NCBI GenBank assembly: GCA_900767465.1
Contig: CAAGAW010000020.1
Coordinates: 1-64,000 of the forward strand
Length of the DNA: 64,000 nucleotides
Direction of reading: 5' to 3'
DNA from: Clostridia bacterium
Lineage (GTDB): Bacteria > Bacillota > Clostridia > Christensenellales > Pumilibacteraceae
A model generated the notes under the pieces. It was given only the letters and a program-made list of their open reading frames with translations. It was not told the DNA's origin and made no database searches. Position numbers and translations under genes: made by a program. Position 1 is the stretch's first letter. Every line of letters starts with the position of its first letter. Shown in pieces: positions 34,980 through 45,190 of this stretch.

Positions 34980-35910
34980 AGCACACCCACCTGTTGGCAA
35001 GACGGAAATTAAGCCGCGTGAACAGAATAATGGCGATTGCCATAACCCACGCGCACGAGCATGCAAGCCCGAGACCTTCGTTGTAGATATTGATATATCC
35101 CATGCGGTACATATAATACGACAGCGTAAGCGCCATGTACCCCGGTCCTACCCCGTTGCTCGTAATGACTTGCATAAGTCCGACTTCGCCGAACGCCGCG
35201 GTAAATCGGGTGATGAGCAGGTAGAACAACGTGGGCGTTATCGACGGGAACGTCACCGACCAGAACACGCGAATTTCTCTTGCTCCGTCGATTCGCGCCG
35301 CCTCTTTAAGCGACTCGTCCACGTTTGCGAGCGCGGATTGCATAAGCACGATGTTGGTACCGTACATCCATACCGAAATAAGGATCGTAGACGGCATAAA
35401 CCAGCCCGCCGTCGAAGTAAAACCGATTTTCGGAAGTCCGAGCGAGGCAAGAAAGGTGTTTATTATTCCGTAGCCGGGATCGAGAATCCATTGCCACATA
35501 AGCGTTACGGCGACCGTCGAGCATACGGTGGGAATAAACAGCACCGAGCGGACGAATTTGCCGCATTTTACGGGTTTGGTGAGCAGATTTGCGATAAACA
35601 GCGAGATTGCGAGGTTTATCGGAACGTTAAGCGACCAGTAAAGCGTGATCCCTATCGACAGATAGAAATGTTCCATCTTGAAAAGCCGCTTGTAGTTTGC
35701 AAGTCCTATCCACGCCGAATCGAACACGTTAAAACCTTTCAGATCCGTAAAACTGAGATACAGCGACAACGCCATCGGGAGCAGGCTGAACAGAACGTAT
35801 CCTATAAACGGACCGCTTGCCATAAGCGTACCGAGTACGTTTTCCACGCGTTCGCTGCGGCGGCGCGTAACTTTTACCGCGCGCGTTGCGGTTAAAGACT
35901 CCTCTTTCAT
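34972..35910 (-). CDS. CUT1 sugar ABC permease (MalF/UgpA type)
   Basis: 312 residues with six helices after a basic cytoplasmic start. Coupling loop ESLKEAARIDGAREIRVFWSVTFP near residue 210 is a clear EAA motif. It pairs with the permease at 34098 to form the channel. It begins directly after the solute-binding gene with no gap. No ATPase gene is nearby, so a shared MsmK-type ATPase must drive the importer. Confidence 0.93.
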   Translation of the reverse strand: MKEESLTATRAVKVTRRRSERVENVLGTLMASGPFIGYVLFSLLPMALSLYLSFTDLKGFNVFDSAWIGLANYKRLFKMEHFYLSIGITLYWSLNVPINLAISLFIANLLTKPVKCGKFVRSVLFIPTVCSTVAVTLMWQWILDPGYGIINTFLASLGLPKIGFTSTAGWFMPSTILISVWMYGTNIVLMQSALANVDESLKEAARIDGAREIRVFWSVTFPSITPTLFYLLITRFTAAFGEVGLMQVITSNGVGPGYMALTLSYYMYRMGYINIYNEGLGLACSCAWVMAIAIILFTRLNFRLANRWVCYD

Positions 35911-37809
35911 TTAGTACTCCCTGAGTTTGGCGTTGGTTTTGGAGACGAATTCCTGATACCACGCCGAGTAAGTATATTTTTCGCCGTTACGCACGTAAGT
36001 ATTAAGCGGAACCGCCCACGTGTTAATCCATTCGTAATCGGGCATATACCACCAATCGCCCGCTCTTTGGAACGCAAGCGCGTCGGCAAATACCTCTTTG
36101 TTGACGGTAGCGGACGCCCCGGGAACGGTAACCTTGTCGAGAAGGCTCGCCTGATTTGGGAAAAATCCCTTGCTTACGCGCATCTGCTGACCTTTTTCGG
36201 ACGCCATCCACGCGATGAATTTTGCCGCGTTTTCCTTTTTCGGCGAGTTTTTGCGGACAACCATAGCGGTCGAGTTGCTGTGTCCCGCCTCTACGCCCAT
36301 AATATCGACTTCGTCGCTTGCGGGATCGGACGGATCGACGTACTTTTTGTATCTTACAAGCGGCGCAACGTCCCACGTATAATTGTATTGCGCCATGTAA
36401 TCGGAAATTTCCGTCATATAAATCGAATAGTTTACCATCATCGCCAGATCGCCCGAAAAGAAATAGTTTACAGCCGTTCTCTGATTGAAAAGGTTGGGGT
36501 TGGGCGCGACGTTAAGTCCGTTTTTGCCGCCTACGTCTACGTTCGTAGCCGCGCCGAGTTTAAGGTACCGCTCGAACGCCTCGCGGGTGGAAGGAAGAGT
36601 ACGGAGCGTTTTTTCTTCCGCCGCCGCAAGTACTTCCGGACGGGTGGAAACTGCTTTGCCGTCGTAAGTGTATCCTCCTACCGAGTCGGGAACGAGCGTT
36701 TCGCCCGCGGGAACGTCAAGACGGTCGTTCATCGCGATCGTCTCGCCCGCGGAATAGGTCTTGCCGGTGTACGCGCCCGTATAAGTTTTGCCTTCCGCGA
36801 CGATGAAGTTCGGGTTCGGGTCGAGCAGCGAGAAATTCCAATCTCCCTTGCCGGTAAGGTCGGTAAGACAGTCGCCGCCCACGCTCCAGCCGTAGTTGAA
36901 CCACCACTCGGTGAAATATCCGTACTCGGAATGATATTTACTTCTCGTTTTATCCGGACTCGGGTTTGTTTCGGCGGAGAAAATCATCGCAAGATCCTCG
37001 ACTTCGTCCCAGTTCATAGCGATACGATTGTTGAAAATAAGAACTTCGTCTATTTTCGTGCCGGCGGATACCGGCGCTTCCCACGTGCCGCCCGTGTACG
37101 GACTTACCGAACGGTAATAGCCTTTTTTCGGGATACGCGTCATCGCTTTGAGTTCGGCTGCCGCGCCGTCGGTTACGATTCCTTCCGACTTCATCGCGTC
37201 GTAATCGGCGACGTACTGTTGCCACGTCTTTCCGCGTCTGTCCGCCTTGTTGCCCGCCACGAAATCGTCGAGGTCGGCTTCGTCCACGCTTATAACGAGA
37301 ATTCCCGCCTGACGGAAAAGCGTTTCGTTATAAAAAAGCGCGGTCGGCTTGGTATCGATGGGTAGTCCGTAGATCGGATCGGAATCGCCGGACGTATTCG
37401 TTTCCTTGTTATAGCGGTAACGGTTGATCATAGTAGAGTAAATATCGTTCCACTTAACGTCGGTAACGGCGTTGAGTTCTTCGGTGACGTCGCCGATAAT
37501 GCCGGTTCCGACGTAGCCTTTGAAGTCGTCCTCGACCACTAAAAGCACGTCCGGACCCGTTTTTGACGAGGACGTCGTCTGAATGTACGATTTGTACGAA
37601 CCTACCGGCTTGGAGGTGATTTTAGCCGTAATTCCGTGTTCCGCGCCGTAAGTGCGGTTGAACTCGTTCACCATTTCGGTGTAGATAACTACCTCGTCGT
37701 CCGAACCTTGTACAACGAAATCGATGCGGTTCGGATCGGACGCGCCGCAACCGATCAAGGTCGATAGGACGATAAGTACGGCAAACAACGTTGCGATAAT
37801 TTTTTTCAT
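35911..37809 (-). CDS. Extracellular sugar-binding lipoprotein of the CUT1 importer
   Basis: 632 residues with lipobox Cys21 (LIGCGAS). Family 1 solute-binding protein: an early strand IDFVVQGSDDEVVIYTEMVNEF, ALFYNETLFRQAG near residue 170, and a C-terminal NAAKFIAWMASEKGQQM. It is about 200 residues longer than typical members; the extra sequence lies mid-protein (about 300-430) and may enlarge the pocket for a long oligosaccharide. It captures sugar and hands it to the two permeases encoded next to it. Confidence 0.9.
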   Translation of the reverse strand: MKKIIATLFAVLIVLSTLIGCGASDPNRIDFVVQGSDDEVVIYTEMVNEFNRTYGAEHGITAKITSKPVGSYKSYIQTTSSSKTGPDVLLVVEDDFKGYVGTGIIGDVTEELNAVTDVKWNDIYSTMINRYRYNKETNTSGDSDPIYGLPIDTKPTALFYNETLFRQAGILVISVDEADLDDFVAGNKADRRGKTWQQYVADYDAMKSEGIVTDGAAAELKAMTRIPKKGYYRSVSPYTGGTWEAPVSAGTKIDEVLIFNNRIAMNWDEVEDLAMIFSAETNPSPDKTRSKYHSEYGYFTEWWFNYGWSVGGDCLTDLTGKGDWNFSLLDPNPNFIVAEGKTYTGAYTGKTYSAGETIAMNDRLDVPAGETLVPDSVGGYTYDGKAVSTRPEVLAAAEEKTLRTLPSTREAFERYLKLGAATNVDVGGKNGLNVAPNPNLFNQRTAVNYFFSGDLAMMVNYSIYMTEISDYMAQYNYTWDVAPLVRYKKYVDPSDPASDEVDIMGVEAGHSNSTAMVVRKNSPKKENAAKFIAWMASEKGQQMRVSKGFFPNQASLLDKVTVPGASATVNKEVFADALAFQRAGDWWYMPDYEWINTWAVPLNTYVRNGEKYTYSAWYQEFVSKTNAKLREY

Positions 37810-37828
37810 TTTAGTCTCTCCTTTGTCG

Positions 37829-38743
37829 TTACTTCATAAGTTCGTCGATATATTCGCCGAGCGAGGCGTAAACGTCCGCGCCGCCGCGAAGCATCAGAAA
37901 TCTCGCGTTCCCTTCACCTTCGGCAAACTCGGTAACGCCCTCGTCCGTCACGGTAACTTCGCCGTACGGGGAAAGCGCAAACCATCTGCTTAAATCGTAC
38001 ACGACGCTCATACAGGTTATCGGATCCCAACTGTACCTTCTGACCGGTCGCGACATATCGTCGCCGTTATGTTCGGCGAACTTCTGCATTGCGTACCATA
38101 CGGGGTTATCCCCTTCTCCCTTGCGCGTGAAAACGAATTCACCCGCTTCGTGCGGTACGAAAACGACGGGACGGCGCAGCGTTTTTACGACGTACTGCGC
38201 GCTTTCGACGTCCTGAAGTATATTCCATTCCGCACAAACCGATACGGATTTTCCACCCGCCGCGGCGTTATTAGCGGCAAAACTTCCTCCCATTATAAAC
38301 ACTTCGTCCAACTTTTCTTCGACGAGTTCTTCGCCCGAAAGCGGCGAATATTCGTCCGCTCCGCTTCTTAAAAGGTCGGCGACGTTCAGGAGCGGCCCTA
38401 TCGCGACGAGAGTTACTTTTCCGTTCGAGCCGGCAAGCAGCCTTCGCATAAGTTTTACCGCCGGTTCGGCAGTATCTGACTCGCCGAACTTATCGGCGCA
38501 AGCCGAAGCGTACGCGTTAAGATCGTCGCACGGGATTTTCCGCGCCGCCACGCCTACGGGTTTAAGTTTTCCGTAATACCGGCAGATCGCGTTGACGGTC
38601 GCCACCGCGCCTCGTCGCGTGGTGCTTGCCGTAACTCCGACGAGTTCGGCAAGCCCCGCGTTTTCGGCTTTAAGCGTGAGGGCGAGCGCAACGGCGTCGT
38701 CGCAATCGACCCCCATGTCCGTATCGAGCAGTATTCGTTTCAT
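37829..38743 (-). CDS. Inosine/uridine-preferring nucleoside hydrolase-family protein
   Basis: 304 residues, the family's usual size. The N-terminal metal-binding motif is LLDTDMGVDCDDAVAL, the nucleoside hydrolase signature with one residue inserted relative to DTDxGxDDA. Later family elements are VTLVAIGPLLNVADLL near residue 130 and EVFIMGGSF near 168. These enzymes split the N-glycosidic bond of ribonucleosides, freeing ribose. No signal peptide, so it acts inside. In a polysaccharide operon it may instead cleave another ribosyl-like glycoside; that is speculation. Confidence 0.82.
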   Translation of the reverse strand: MKRILLDTDMGVDCDDAVALALTLKAENAGLAELVGVTASTTRRGAVATVNAICRYYGKLKPVGVAARKIPCDDLNAYASACADKFGESDTAEPAVKLMRRLLAGSNGKVTLVAIGPLLNVADLLRSGADEYSPLSGEELVEEKLDEVFIMGGSFAANNAAAGGKSVSVCAEWNILQDVESAQYVVKTLRRPVVFVPHEAGEFVFTRKGEGDNPVWYAMQKFAEHNGDDMSRPVRRYSWDPITCMSVVYDLSRWFALSPYGEVTVTDEGVTEFAEGEGNARFLMLRGGADVYASLGEYIDELMK

Positions 38744-38768
38744 CTGGTAATACCTCTTGTAGTAAAAA

Positions 38769-41700
38769 TTATTTTTTGGTTATGAATATTCCCGCGGCTG
38801 CGGCAAGCGCGCCGAGAACCGCTAAAAGTTGAGCGATATCCGCTTTTCCGCAGCCTTTTTTCTCGGGTGCGGGAACGGGTTTAAATACCGCTTCGATCGT
38901 GACGTCGCCCGCGGGGACGGTATACGAACCGAAATCTACCGTCTCGCCGTTTATCGTCCAGCCGCCGAAGGTGAATCCTTTCGCCTCGGGATCGGCGGGA
39001 GCGGTTACCCTTCCGCCGAACTTAACCGTCTGCGCGGACGTAACTTTGCCGTTCGCTTTGAAAGTAACGGTATATTCGTTACGCGCGTATCTGATTTCGA
39101 TTACCGTACTTCCGTCCGCGGCGATTGCGGTTTGAGTTACCTCGCCCGCCGTGAATCCGACGTAGGTCTTTGCCGAAGCGGCGGTATTTTCGCCCGTCGT
39201 TCCCGTCTTGTTTTCGCGGTCGGCTTCGACCTCGGCAAACGTGCCGTCAAGATTTTCGGTGTAGTGTTTTACGACGTAAGCCGTATCGGTTGCCGGAGCG
39301 TAAACCGCAACGAATGTCGCGTTGACCGCTCCGAGTACGTAAGCCGACGCGTCTACCGTCTCGCCGTCCGCCGTCCAGCCGCCGAACACGTATCCGGTTT
39401 TTGCCGCCGCGGTCGGGAAAGTTACGGTTGCGCCGAACTTGACCTTAACCGGATCGGTCGATCCGGACTCGTCGGTAAATACGACGTCGTACTCGTTACG
39501 CGCGTATCTGATTTCGATTACCGTACCGCCGTCCTCGGCGATTGCGGTTTGAGTTACCGCGCCCGCCGTGAATCCGGTATAAGATTTTGCTTCGGCGAGC
39601 GTATCGTCGCCGGCGTTTCCGGACTTCGTTTCGCGGTCGTCTTCGACCTCGGAATACGTGCCGTCAAGATTTTCGGTGTAGTGTTTTACGACGTAGTCGG
39701 CAACCACGCGTTCGAATTTCGCGTATACGGTATCGTCTTTTTGCGACACCGTGCCGCCGAACGCTTCGCCGTAGGTTACTTTATTTTCGTTCACCGTGCC
39801 GTGATACCAGCCGACGAAACTGTAGTTCGCGATCTTCGCGGGGTCGGTAACGACTGCCGCCGCTCCCCACTTCGCGGTGACTGAATCGTGCTCCGCTCCG
39901 ACATCTCCGTCGACGCCCGCCGAAACGAACGAAACGGTGTAAGTTTTACGCTCGTAGTTGATTACGATTACGGTCGATCCGTCGCCGTTGATATTCTTCT
40001 GCGAAACCGTCCCCGCAACGTAATGATCGATCGCGGGCGCGGTTACCGAAGTGGTCGTATCGGTGATTCCGGTAAGATTAAGCGTTTTGTCCTCGTCGAT
40101 AACGAATTCTCCGTCCGCGTTTTCGAGCGCGCATTTTACAACGTAAGGCGTATCCTCGTTTGCCGTCCATTTTGCGGCGAGCGATACGTTTTCGGTCGGC
40201 ATTACGATGAGTTCGGTCGGGTTTTCCGCTCCGCTCGCAAACCAGCCGCCGAACGTGTAACCCGCGCGTGTCGGAACGGGAAGCGACACGCCCGCGCCCC
40301 ATACCGCGGTAATATTTTCGACGTCGCCGCCGCCGTTCGCGTCGAGCGTAACGGTATACTTCACGCGGTCGTAATAAGTCGTGGGTCTGAATCCCCATGT
40401 AACGTCGCCTTCGCCTTTGATTCTGCCGAACACGGTTGCGTTACCCCACATATCGTTCGGGTTATATTGACCCTTTTCGTATTTTCCGTCGTTGTAAACG
40501 TACTTTTTTGCATAATCGGTCTCGTCGGTCGTTCCGTATTTTTCGTCGACGAGTTTTTCGGAAACGAAATCGCTTCCCGAAACGGCTGTACGCGTAACGT
40601 TTTCGTAAGCGTATTCGCCGTCCGCACCCATTACGTAACGATATTCTTCGTAGTTTACGCGAGCTCCGGTGACGAGTTTGAAATCTTTAAGCAAAAGTTT
40701 GTCGGTTTCCGGATATTCAGCCGTAACCTGGAAAGTAAGCGTAAGGCTTGCGATCTTGTCGGTGTCGAGTACGTTGACCTGCGTTTTGTCCGAGAATCTT
40801 AACCAGTCCGGCGTTGCGAACGTCTGGAACGGAATAACGACGCGCCCCTTGAATCCCGCGGGAATAACCTGAGACGAGTAAGAGTCCGTGTATTGCGTGC
40901 CGTCCTCGTTGTAAAGGAACGCAAGGTTGCCGTTGTCGTACCACTTCTCGACCTGATTCGATGCGTTGTTGGTAAACTCTCCCTCGGTCGCCGCATTTTC
41001 GGTGAAATACTTATTGATGAAAACGGGATTTTCATTTGCGGAATTATCTACGAAATACGAAATTCCGTTGTACGCGCTTACGTCGACGGGAAGATTGCCG
41101 AACGGCAAAGTAAACTCTTTCCAGCCGTTGCCCGCGCCAACGGTAGACCAGTAACCGACGTTCTTTGTAAGCGTATAATCGGTTTTATAATATTTCCCGC
41201 CGTTCCATATATTACCCGTCACGTCGTTTACCATTTGCGACATATATACGTAGTTGCCGTTGTCACTCGTGGGATAACTGTCGGGGTCTTTGACCGAAGC
41301 GGTCGAAGGGTCGAACAGTTTTACGAAGTCGCCGTCCGCCGTCTGCCCGTAAATTTCGCCGATTTCGAGTTTGGAAAGCGTCTGAAATCTCGAAACGCAC
41401 CACGCAAACACGTCGAGCGTCTGAAGTCCTGCCGTCGTTCCCTCTCTGTATTGACACGAACTGTCGGCAAGCGGAAAAACGTACCATTTCGTCGAGTCTT
41501 TATCGAGATTCATACCGTTAGTCTTATCGGTATACGTACCGTCGAGAACTCCGCCCAATACGATAGACGACTTCGGCGCGTACGCTTCCGTACTCGTAGG
41601 CTGAATATGGTCGGTATGTTGTCCGCCGCCCCATGTGAACCAAGTCTGATCCGTGTCGAGAATAAGCGGACGAGCAGCCAACGGTCCGGTGCCTGCCGTA

Positions 41701-42056
41701 TCGCTTCCCGCGGCACCCCATTTCGCTCCGTACGATTTCGTCATAACCCACAATTTCGCGAACGTTTTATCCGCCGCTGCGGTTTTGTCGAGCGCAACGC
41801 GGTACGCGACCCAGCCGTCGTAAGGCGATGCCGCCGGATTTGTTTCCGACCCCGTAAGCTGTGCCGTGATATAACCGTTCGATCCGTGCATCGTAACGCC
41901 GTTCTGCGATTTCTCGTACGCCAGATTAAGGTCGTACGAAGCCGTTGCCGATTCCGCGTTTGCCGGCTTCGGCGTTGCTATCGCGCCGACGGCGAAAGCG
42001 GTTATCGCCGCAAGCACGGCGACGAACGTGATTTTTAATTTACCCGATTTTTTCAT
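38769..42056 (-). CDS. Surface protein A: beta-sandwich head, InlB/MucBP-type repeats, GC-type C-terminal anchor
   Basis: 1095 residues. Signal peptide 1-34 (cleaved near PANA-E). Residues about 35-520 form the same two-part head as the paralogues at 42882 and 45897, with WKEFTLPFGNL and SSQVIPAGFKGRVVIPF, resembling carbohydrate-binding jelly rolls. From about 570 come InlB B-repeat-like units (VTLDANGGG, then GYTFGGWF; GYVFGGWTADGE; GFTFGGWTINGE), alternating with MucBP-like units (YVVKHYTENLDGTY). The end is KKGCGKADIAQLL plus a hydrophobic stretch and Lys-Lys, with no LPxTG. The repeats extend the head away from the wall. Signal-peptide DNA is nearly identical to that of surface protein B. 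Confidence 0.75.
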   Translation of the reverse strand: MKKSGKLKITFVAVLAAITAFAVGAIATPKPANAESATASYDLNLAYEKSQNGVTMHGSNGYITAQLTGSETNPAASPYDGWVAYRVALDKTAAADKTFAKLWVMTKSYGAKWGAAGSDTAGTGPLAARPLILDTDQTWFTWGGGQHTDHIQPTSTEAYAPKSSIVLGGVLDGTYTDKTNGMNLDKDSTKWYVFPLADSSCQYREGTTAGLQTLDVFAWCVSRFQTLSKLEIGEIYGQTADGDFVKLFDPSTASVKDPDSYPTSDNGNYVYMSQMVNDVTGNIWNGGKYYKTDYTLTKNVGYWSTVGAGNGWKEFTLPFGNLPVDVSAYNGISYFVDNSANENPVFINKYFTENAATEGEFTNNASNQVEKWYDNGNLAFLYNEDGTQYTDSYSSQVIPAGFKGRVVIPFQTFATPDWLRFSDKTQVNVLDTDKIASLTLTFQVTAEYPETDKLLLKDFKLVTGARVNYEEYRYVMGADGEYAYENVTRTAVSGSDFVSEKLVDEKYGTTDETDYAKKYVYNDGKYEKGQYNPNDMWGNATVFGRIKGEGDVTWGFRPTTYYDRVKYTVTLDANGGGDVENITAVWGAGVSLPVPTRAGYTFGGWFASGAENPTELIVMPTENVSLAAKWTANEDTPYVVKCALENADGEFVIDEDKTLNLTGITDTTTSVTAPAIDHYVAGTVSQKNINGDGSTVIVINYERKTYTVSFVSAGVDGDVGAEHDSVTAKWGAAAVVTDPAKIANYSFVGWYHGTVNENKVTYGEAFGGTVSQKDDTVYAKFERVVADYVVKHYTENLDGTYSEVEDDRETKSGNAGDDTLAEAKSYTGFTAGAVTQTAIAEDGGTVIEIRYARNEYDVVFTDESGSTDPVKVKFGATVTFPTAAAKTGYVFGGWTADGETVDASAYVLGAVNATFVAVYAPATDTAYVVKHYTENLDGTFAEVEADRENKTGTTGENTAASAKTYVGFTAGEVTQTAIAADGSTVIEIRYARNEYTVTFKANGKVTSAQTVKFGGRVTAPADPEAKGFTFGGWTINGETVDFGSYTVPAGDVTIEAVFKPVPAPEKKGCGKADIAQLLAVLGALAAAAGIFITKK

Positions 42057-42172
42057 GATTTTCCCTCCATTTTCCGATTCTTTATCTTTTTATCGTAAAG
42101 CGGCTTTTACCGTTAAACGCACGTTTACGCCTCTTTAAGCGCGGCGGCGAGCGCGGCGTATCCGTCGCTGGA
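41955..42172 (-). repeat. Long direct repeat, copy 1
   Basis: About 220 bp spanning the end of SGNH copy 1, the 68 bp spacer and the signal-peptide codons of surface protein A. Nearly identical to 44973-45190, exactly 3018 bp away. Recombination between the two would delete or amplify one SGNH-surface protein pair. Confidence 0.85.
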
Positions 42173-42880
42173 GAGGTGCAGATCGTCGCACTGCAACAGC
42201 GAATATCTGTTTTCGTCCGTGACGAGCCCGCTGATGTCGGCGACCGTAACGCCATACCTTTCACCCACCGTTTTTACGGCTTTTACCACGTCGGCGAGCG
42301 TATAGCCCTTACCATTCGGCTTAGTCATACCGTAATTTGCGTCATAGCGCTCCACGGGCGTTATAAGCATTACCTTTACGGTCGGATTTATCTCGAAAAT
42401 TCTGTTAAGCACAAGCTTGATCGAGCCGTAAACAGATTTTTCGGAAGGCGCGGCGGCAAACGTTCCGAGCTCGCGAGCGAAGCCGTAATCGTTTGTACCG
42501 AGCATTATCGAAACGTAATCGGCAGAAGCGAGAATCGCTTGCGAATTCTGCATTTCGACAAGCGCGTTTTTAGTCGTTTCGGCAAAGGTCGCGCCCGAAA
42601 TCGCGTAATCGGCGAAATAGAAGCCGAATTCGTTCGCCAGAAGCTGAGTATAGTGTGGACGGAAATCGGACTCGATATTGAGCGGATTTATATACCTTGC
42701 GGTAATCGAATCGCCGTAAAAAACTACCGATTTTCCGCGCATTTCCTCGCCGTAAGAGAACCCTCTCGACGGCGTAACCGTTTCGGCTTCGCCTGCCGCC
42801 GAAGCGGGCGCGAACGAAACCGCCGCAGTCGCGAAAATCGCGACGATTAAAAGACAGAACAACGTTTTTAACCGTTTCAT
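42125..42880 (-). CDS. Secreted SGNH/GDSL hydrolase, copy 1
   Basis: 251 residues with an N-terminal signal peptide (about 1-28). SGNH blocks are complete: block I VVFYGDSITARY with the nucleophile Ser, block II glycine in AISGATFAE, block III LGTNDYG, and block V DDLHLSSDGY with Asp and His. It probably removes acetyl or other acyl groups from polysaccharide outside the cell. It starts 1 bp after the end of surface protein B and is paired with it; 68 bp separate it from surface protein A. About two-thirds of residues match copy 2. Confidence 0.85.
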   Translation of the reverse strand: MKRLKTLFCLLIVAIFATAAVSFAPASAAGEAETVTPSRGFSYGEEMRGKSVVFYGDSITARYINPLNIESDFRPHYTQLLANEFGFYFADYAISGATFAETTKNALVEMQNSQAILASADYVSIMLGTNDYGFARELGTFAAAPSEKSVYGSIKLVLNRIFEINPTVKVMLITPVERYDANYGMTKPNGKGYTLADVVKAVKTVGERYGVTVADISGLVTDENRYSLLQCDDLHLSSDGYAALAAALKEA

Positions 42881-42881
42881 A

Positions 42882-45074
42882 TTATTTCCTCCTTATAACA
42901 AGCGCCGCGCCGACTATCGCCGCGAGCACGCCGAGCGCGTTTACCGCCGCCGCGCAACCCGTTTTTTCGCCCGCTTTGTCGGTAACCGTTACGGTGAAAG
43001 TCGCGGTTTTGCCTTCCGCTGTGACGGTGATCGTCTGTTCGCCGGTTTTCGTCTTGTCATAGCCCGAAATTTCGTATTCGCTTTCGGCAAGCGCACGCGT
43101 CTTGCCGTCCGCACCCTTTGCCGCCACTTCGAGCCCCGCAAGATCGAATTCTTCGTCCTTGACGTAAGTCGTTTTAGTCGGCTTTTTCACGCTTATCGAC
43201 TCGATCGGCGGATAGTTCGCGGCAATGCTCACCTTTACGTTGAATACGCTTTCGTCCGCGATGACGATATTCGACGGAACGAGCGAAGGCGTAAACCCTA
43301 GTACGACTTCGGTTTCGGTCGCGCTTTTCACGCTCCATTCGCCGCTGAGCTGCATAATTCCGCCGTACTGATTGCCGAACGCGAATCCGTCGGGCATCGT
43401 TTTCAGAATTGCGGCGGCGGTCGCTCCTTTCGGATAGACGGTTTTCGTCGATTTCGGATACAGCGCTTCTTTAAGAACGAAATTGTCCTGAAGTCTGTAA
43501 TACAGCTTCGGTCGATAAACCGCGCTCGCCGCGCCCTCGTACCCCTTGACTGCCGTTACCGAACCGCCTATATACGCGGACGGATCCGTTTTGTCGTAAC
43601 TACTCGCCGCCTCGTCGAGAACGTAAGTTTTGCCGTTGAACTCGATTTCCGTTTCGAACTGCGCGTCGGGTTTGAATTCCGCGCCGTCCTTGAGCGTATA
43701 CCCGAAAGGCGCAGATTCGAGGTATCTTCCGTCCTCCCACTGAATGTATCTGAGCGCGACCACTCCTACTTTCGCTTCCTTTTCGAGCCTGAAATCGGAA
43801 AGCCGAAGCGTTCCTTTGGAATACGCACCCGAGATCTGGAACGTAACCGAGAGCGAAGCTATATCGTCGGTATCGAGAACGCTTTTCCCGTCGGGGAGCT
43901 GTTTCCACGCGGGAGTGACGAATGCCGAAAACGGAACGACGATTCTCCCGTCAAATCCCGCCGGAATTACCTGACTGTTATGCTGACCGTAATACTGCGT
44001 TTCACCGTTCGTTTCGATAACCGCGTAATTCTGATTGTCGTACCAGATTTCGCACTTGTTCCCGATAATCGGGTTTCCTTTATCGTTAACGAGCCCTTCC
44101 GTTTCGGTCTTTTCGTTGAAGTACTTATTAAAGAAAATCGGCTTGTCGGACGTGTTTTTAATGCGCATGCCGATCCCTCTGTACGCGCTCATATCCGTTA
44201 TGAACGCGGCGAACGGCAGATCGAAAGCATGCCAGCCGTCGCTCGCCCCGCCGAGATCGAAATTTGTTTCGTTGAGTTTTTTCTCTACGGTAAAGCACTC
44301 TTTCGAGCCGCCCGACGCGTAAACGTAATTGCCCGCGCCTGCTTCCGCCGCCGATTTAACGGTGCATGTTTCGGGATCGAAAAGTCTTACCTTTTCACCC
44401 GAAGCCGTCTCGCCGTAAACCGAGCCTATTTCGAAATGCGTCGCGATCTTAACGTGATCGATTTCCCACGAAAAGCTTTCGAGCGTCTGAAGTCCGCTCG
44501 TCGCGCCCTGCGCTGTCTGAAGCTCCGCGTTAGCGGCGAGCGAAAAGACGTACCACTTGCTCGAATTTTCGGTCAGAGCGATCCCTTCGCCGTCAAGTCC
44601 GACGGTTCCGCCCGCGTTATCGACGATCGAAGAAGCCGTATCGATCGTGTCTGCAAGCCCCGGTCCCGCCCAGCCGTAAGTCGTTCCGTCGGTATCTCTT
44701 ACGATCGGCTTTGCCTTTATCGCGCCCGTATCGCCCTCCGAGGTCTCCTTCGCGCCGTAAGAGGTCGTATACACCCAAAGCCTCGAGAAGGTTTTACCTT
44801 CTGCCGCCGACTTATCGAAAACCACGGTAAACGCGTCGGCGTCGCTTGCGGATCCGTTGCCGTGATCGCACGAACGCTCCACGTCGATATACGCGATCGG
44901 GCTCATTTTCACGCCGTCCTGAACCCTGTACTCGTTCGCAAGCTCGAGGTCATACGAAGCCGTTGTCTCCTCCGCGTTTGCCGGCTTCGGCGTTGCGATC
45001 GCGCCGACGGCGAAAGCGGTTATCGCCGCAAGCACGGCGACGAACGTGATTTTTAATTTACCCGATTTTTTCAT
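42882..45074 (-). CDS. Surface protein B: beta-sandwich head, Ig-like (Big_3) domain, GC-type C-terminal anchor
   Basis: 730 residues. Signal peptide identical to surface protein A. Head domain about 35-440 (WHAFDLPFAAFITDMSAYRG, then HNSQVIPAGFDGRIVVPFSAF), a middle domain with WEDGRYLESAPFGY, and an Ig-like group 3 domain near 620-700 (VKDEEFDLAGLEVAAKG, then GEQTITVTAEGKTATFTVTV). It ends KTGCAAAVNALG plus a hydrophobic stretch and RRK. No catalytic residues recognised; sugar binding is inferred from fold-like patterns and from the coupled esterase gene. Confidence 0.7.
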   Translation of the reverse strand: MKKSGKLKITFVAVLAAITAFAVGAIATPKPANAEETTASYDLELANEYRVQDGVKMSPIAYIDVERSCDHGNGSASDADAFTVVFDKSAAEGKTFSRLWVYTTSYGAKETSEGDTGAIKAKPIVRDTDGTTYGWAGPGLADTIDTASSIVDNAGGTVGLDGEGIALTENSSKWYVFSLAANAELQTAQGATSGLQTLESFSWEIDHVKIATHFEIGSVYGETASGEKVRLFDPETCTVKSAAEAGAGNYVYASGGSKECFTVEKKLNETNFDLGGASDGWHAFDLPFAAFITDMSAYRGIGMRIKNTSDKPIFFNKYFNEKTETEGLVNDKGNPIIGNKCEIWYDNQNYAVIETNGETQYYGQHNSQVIPAGFDGRIVVPFSAFVTPAWKQLPDGKSVLDTDDIASLSVTFQISGAYSKGTLRLSDFRLEKEAKVGVVALRYIQWEDGRYLESAPFGYTLKDGAEFKPDAQFETEIEFNGKTYVLDEAASSYDKTDPSAYIGGSVTAVKGYEGAASAVYRPKLYYRLQDNFVLKEALYPKSTKTVYPKGATAAAILKTMPDGFAFGNQYGGIMQLSGEWSVKSATETEVVLGFTPSLVPSNIVIADESVFNVKVSIAANYPPIESISVKKPTKTTYVKDEEFDLAGLEVAAKGADGKTRALAESEYEISGYDKTKTGEQTITVTAEGKTATFTVTVTDKAGEKTGCAAAVNALGVLAAIVGAALVIRRK

Positions 45075-45190
45075 GATTTTCCCTCCATGTTCCTGTTCCT
45101 TATCTTTTTATCGTAAAGCGGCTTTTACCGTTAAACGCACGTTTACGCCTCTTTAAGCGCGGCGGCGAGCGCGGCGTAACCGTCGCTCGA
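44973..45190 (-). repeat. Long direct repeat, copy 2
   Basis: Second copy, spanning the end of SGNH copy 2, the spacer and the signal-peptide codons of surface protein B. Differences cluster in the spacer (about eight positions). Confidence 0.85.
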
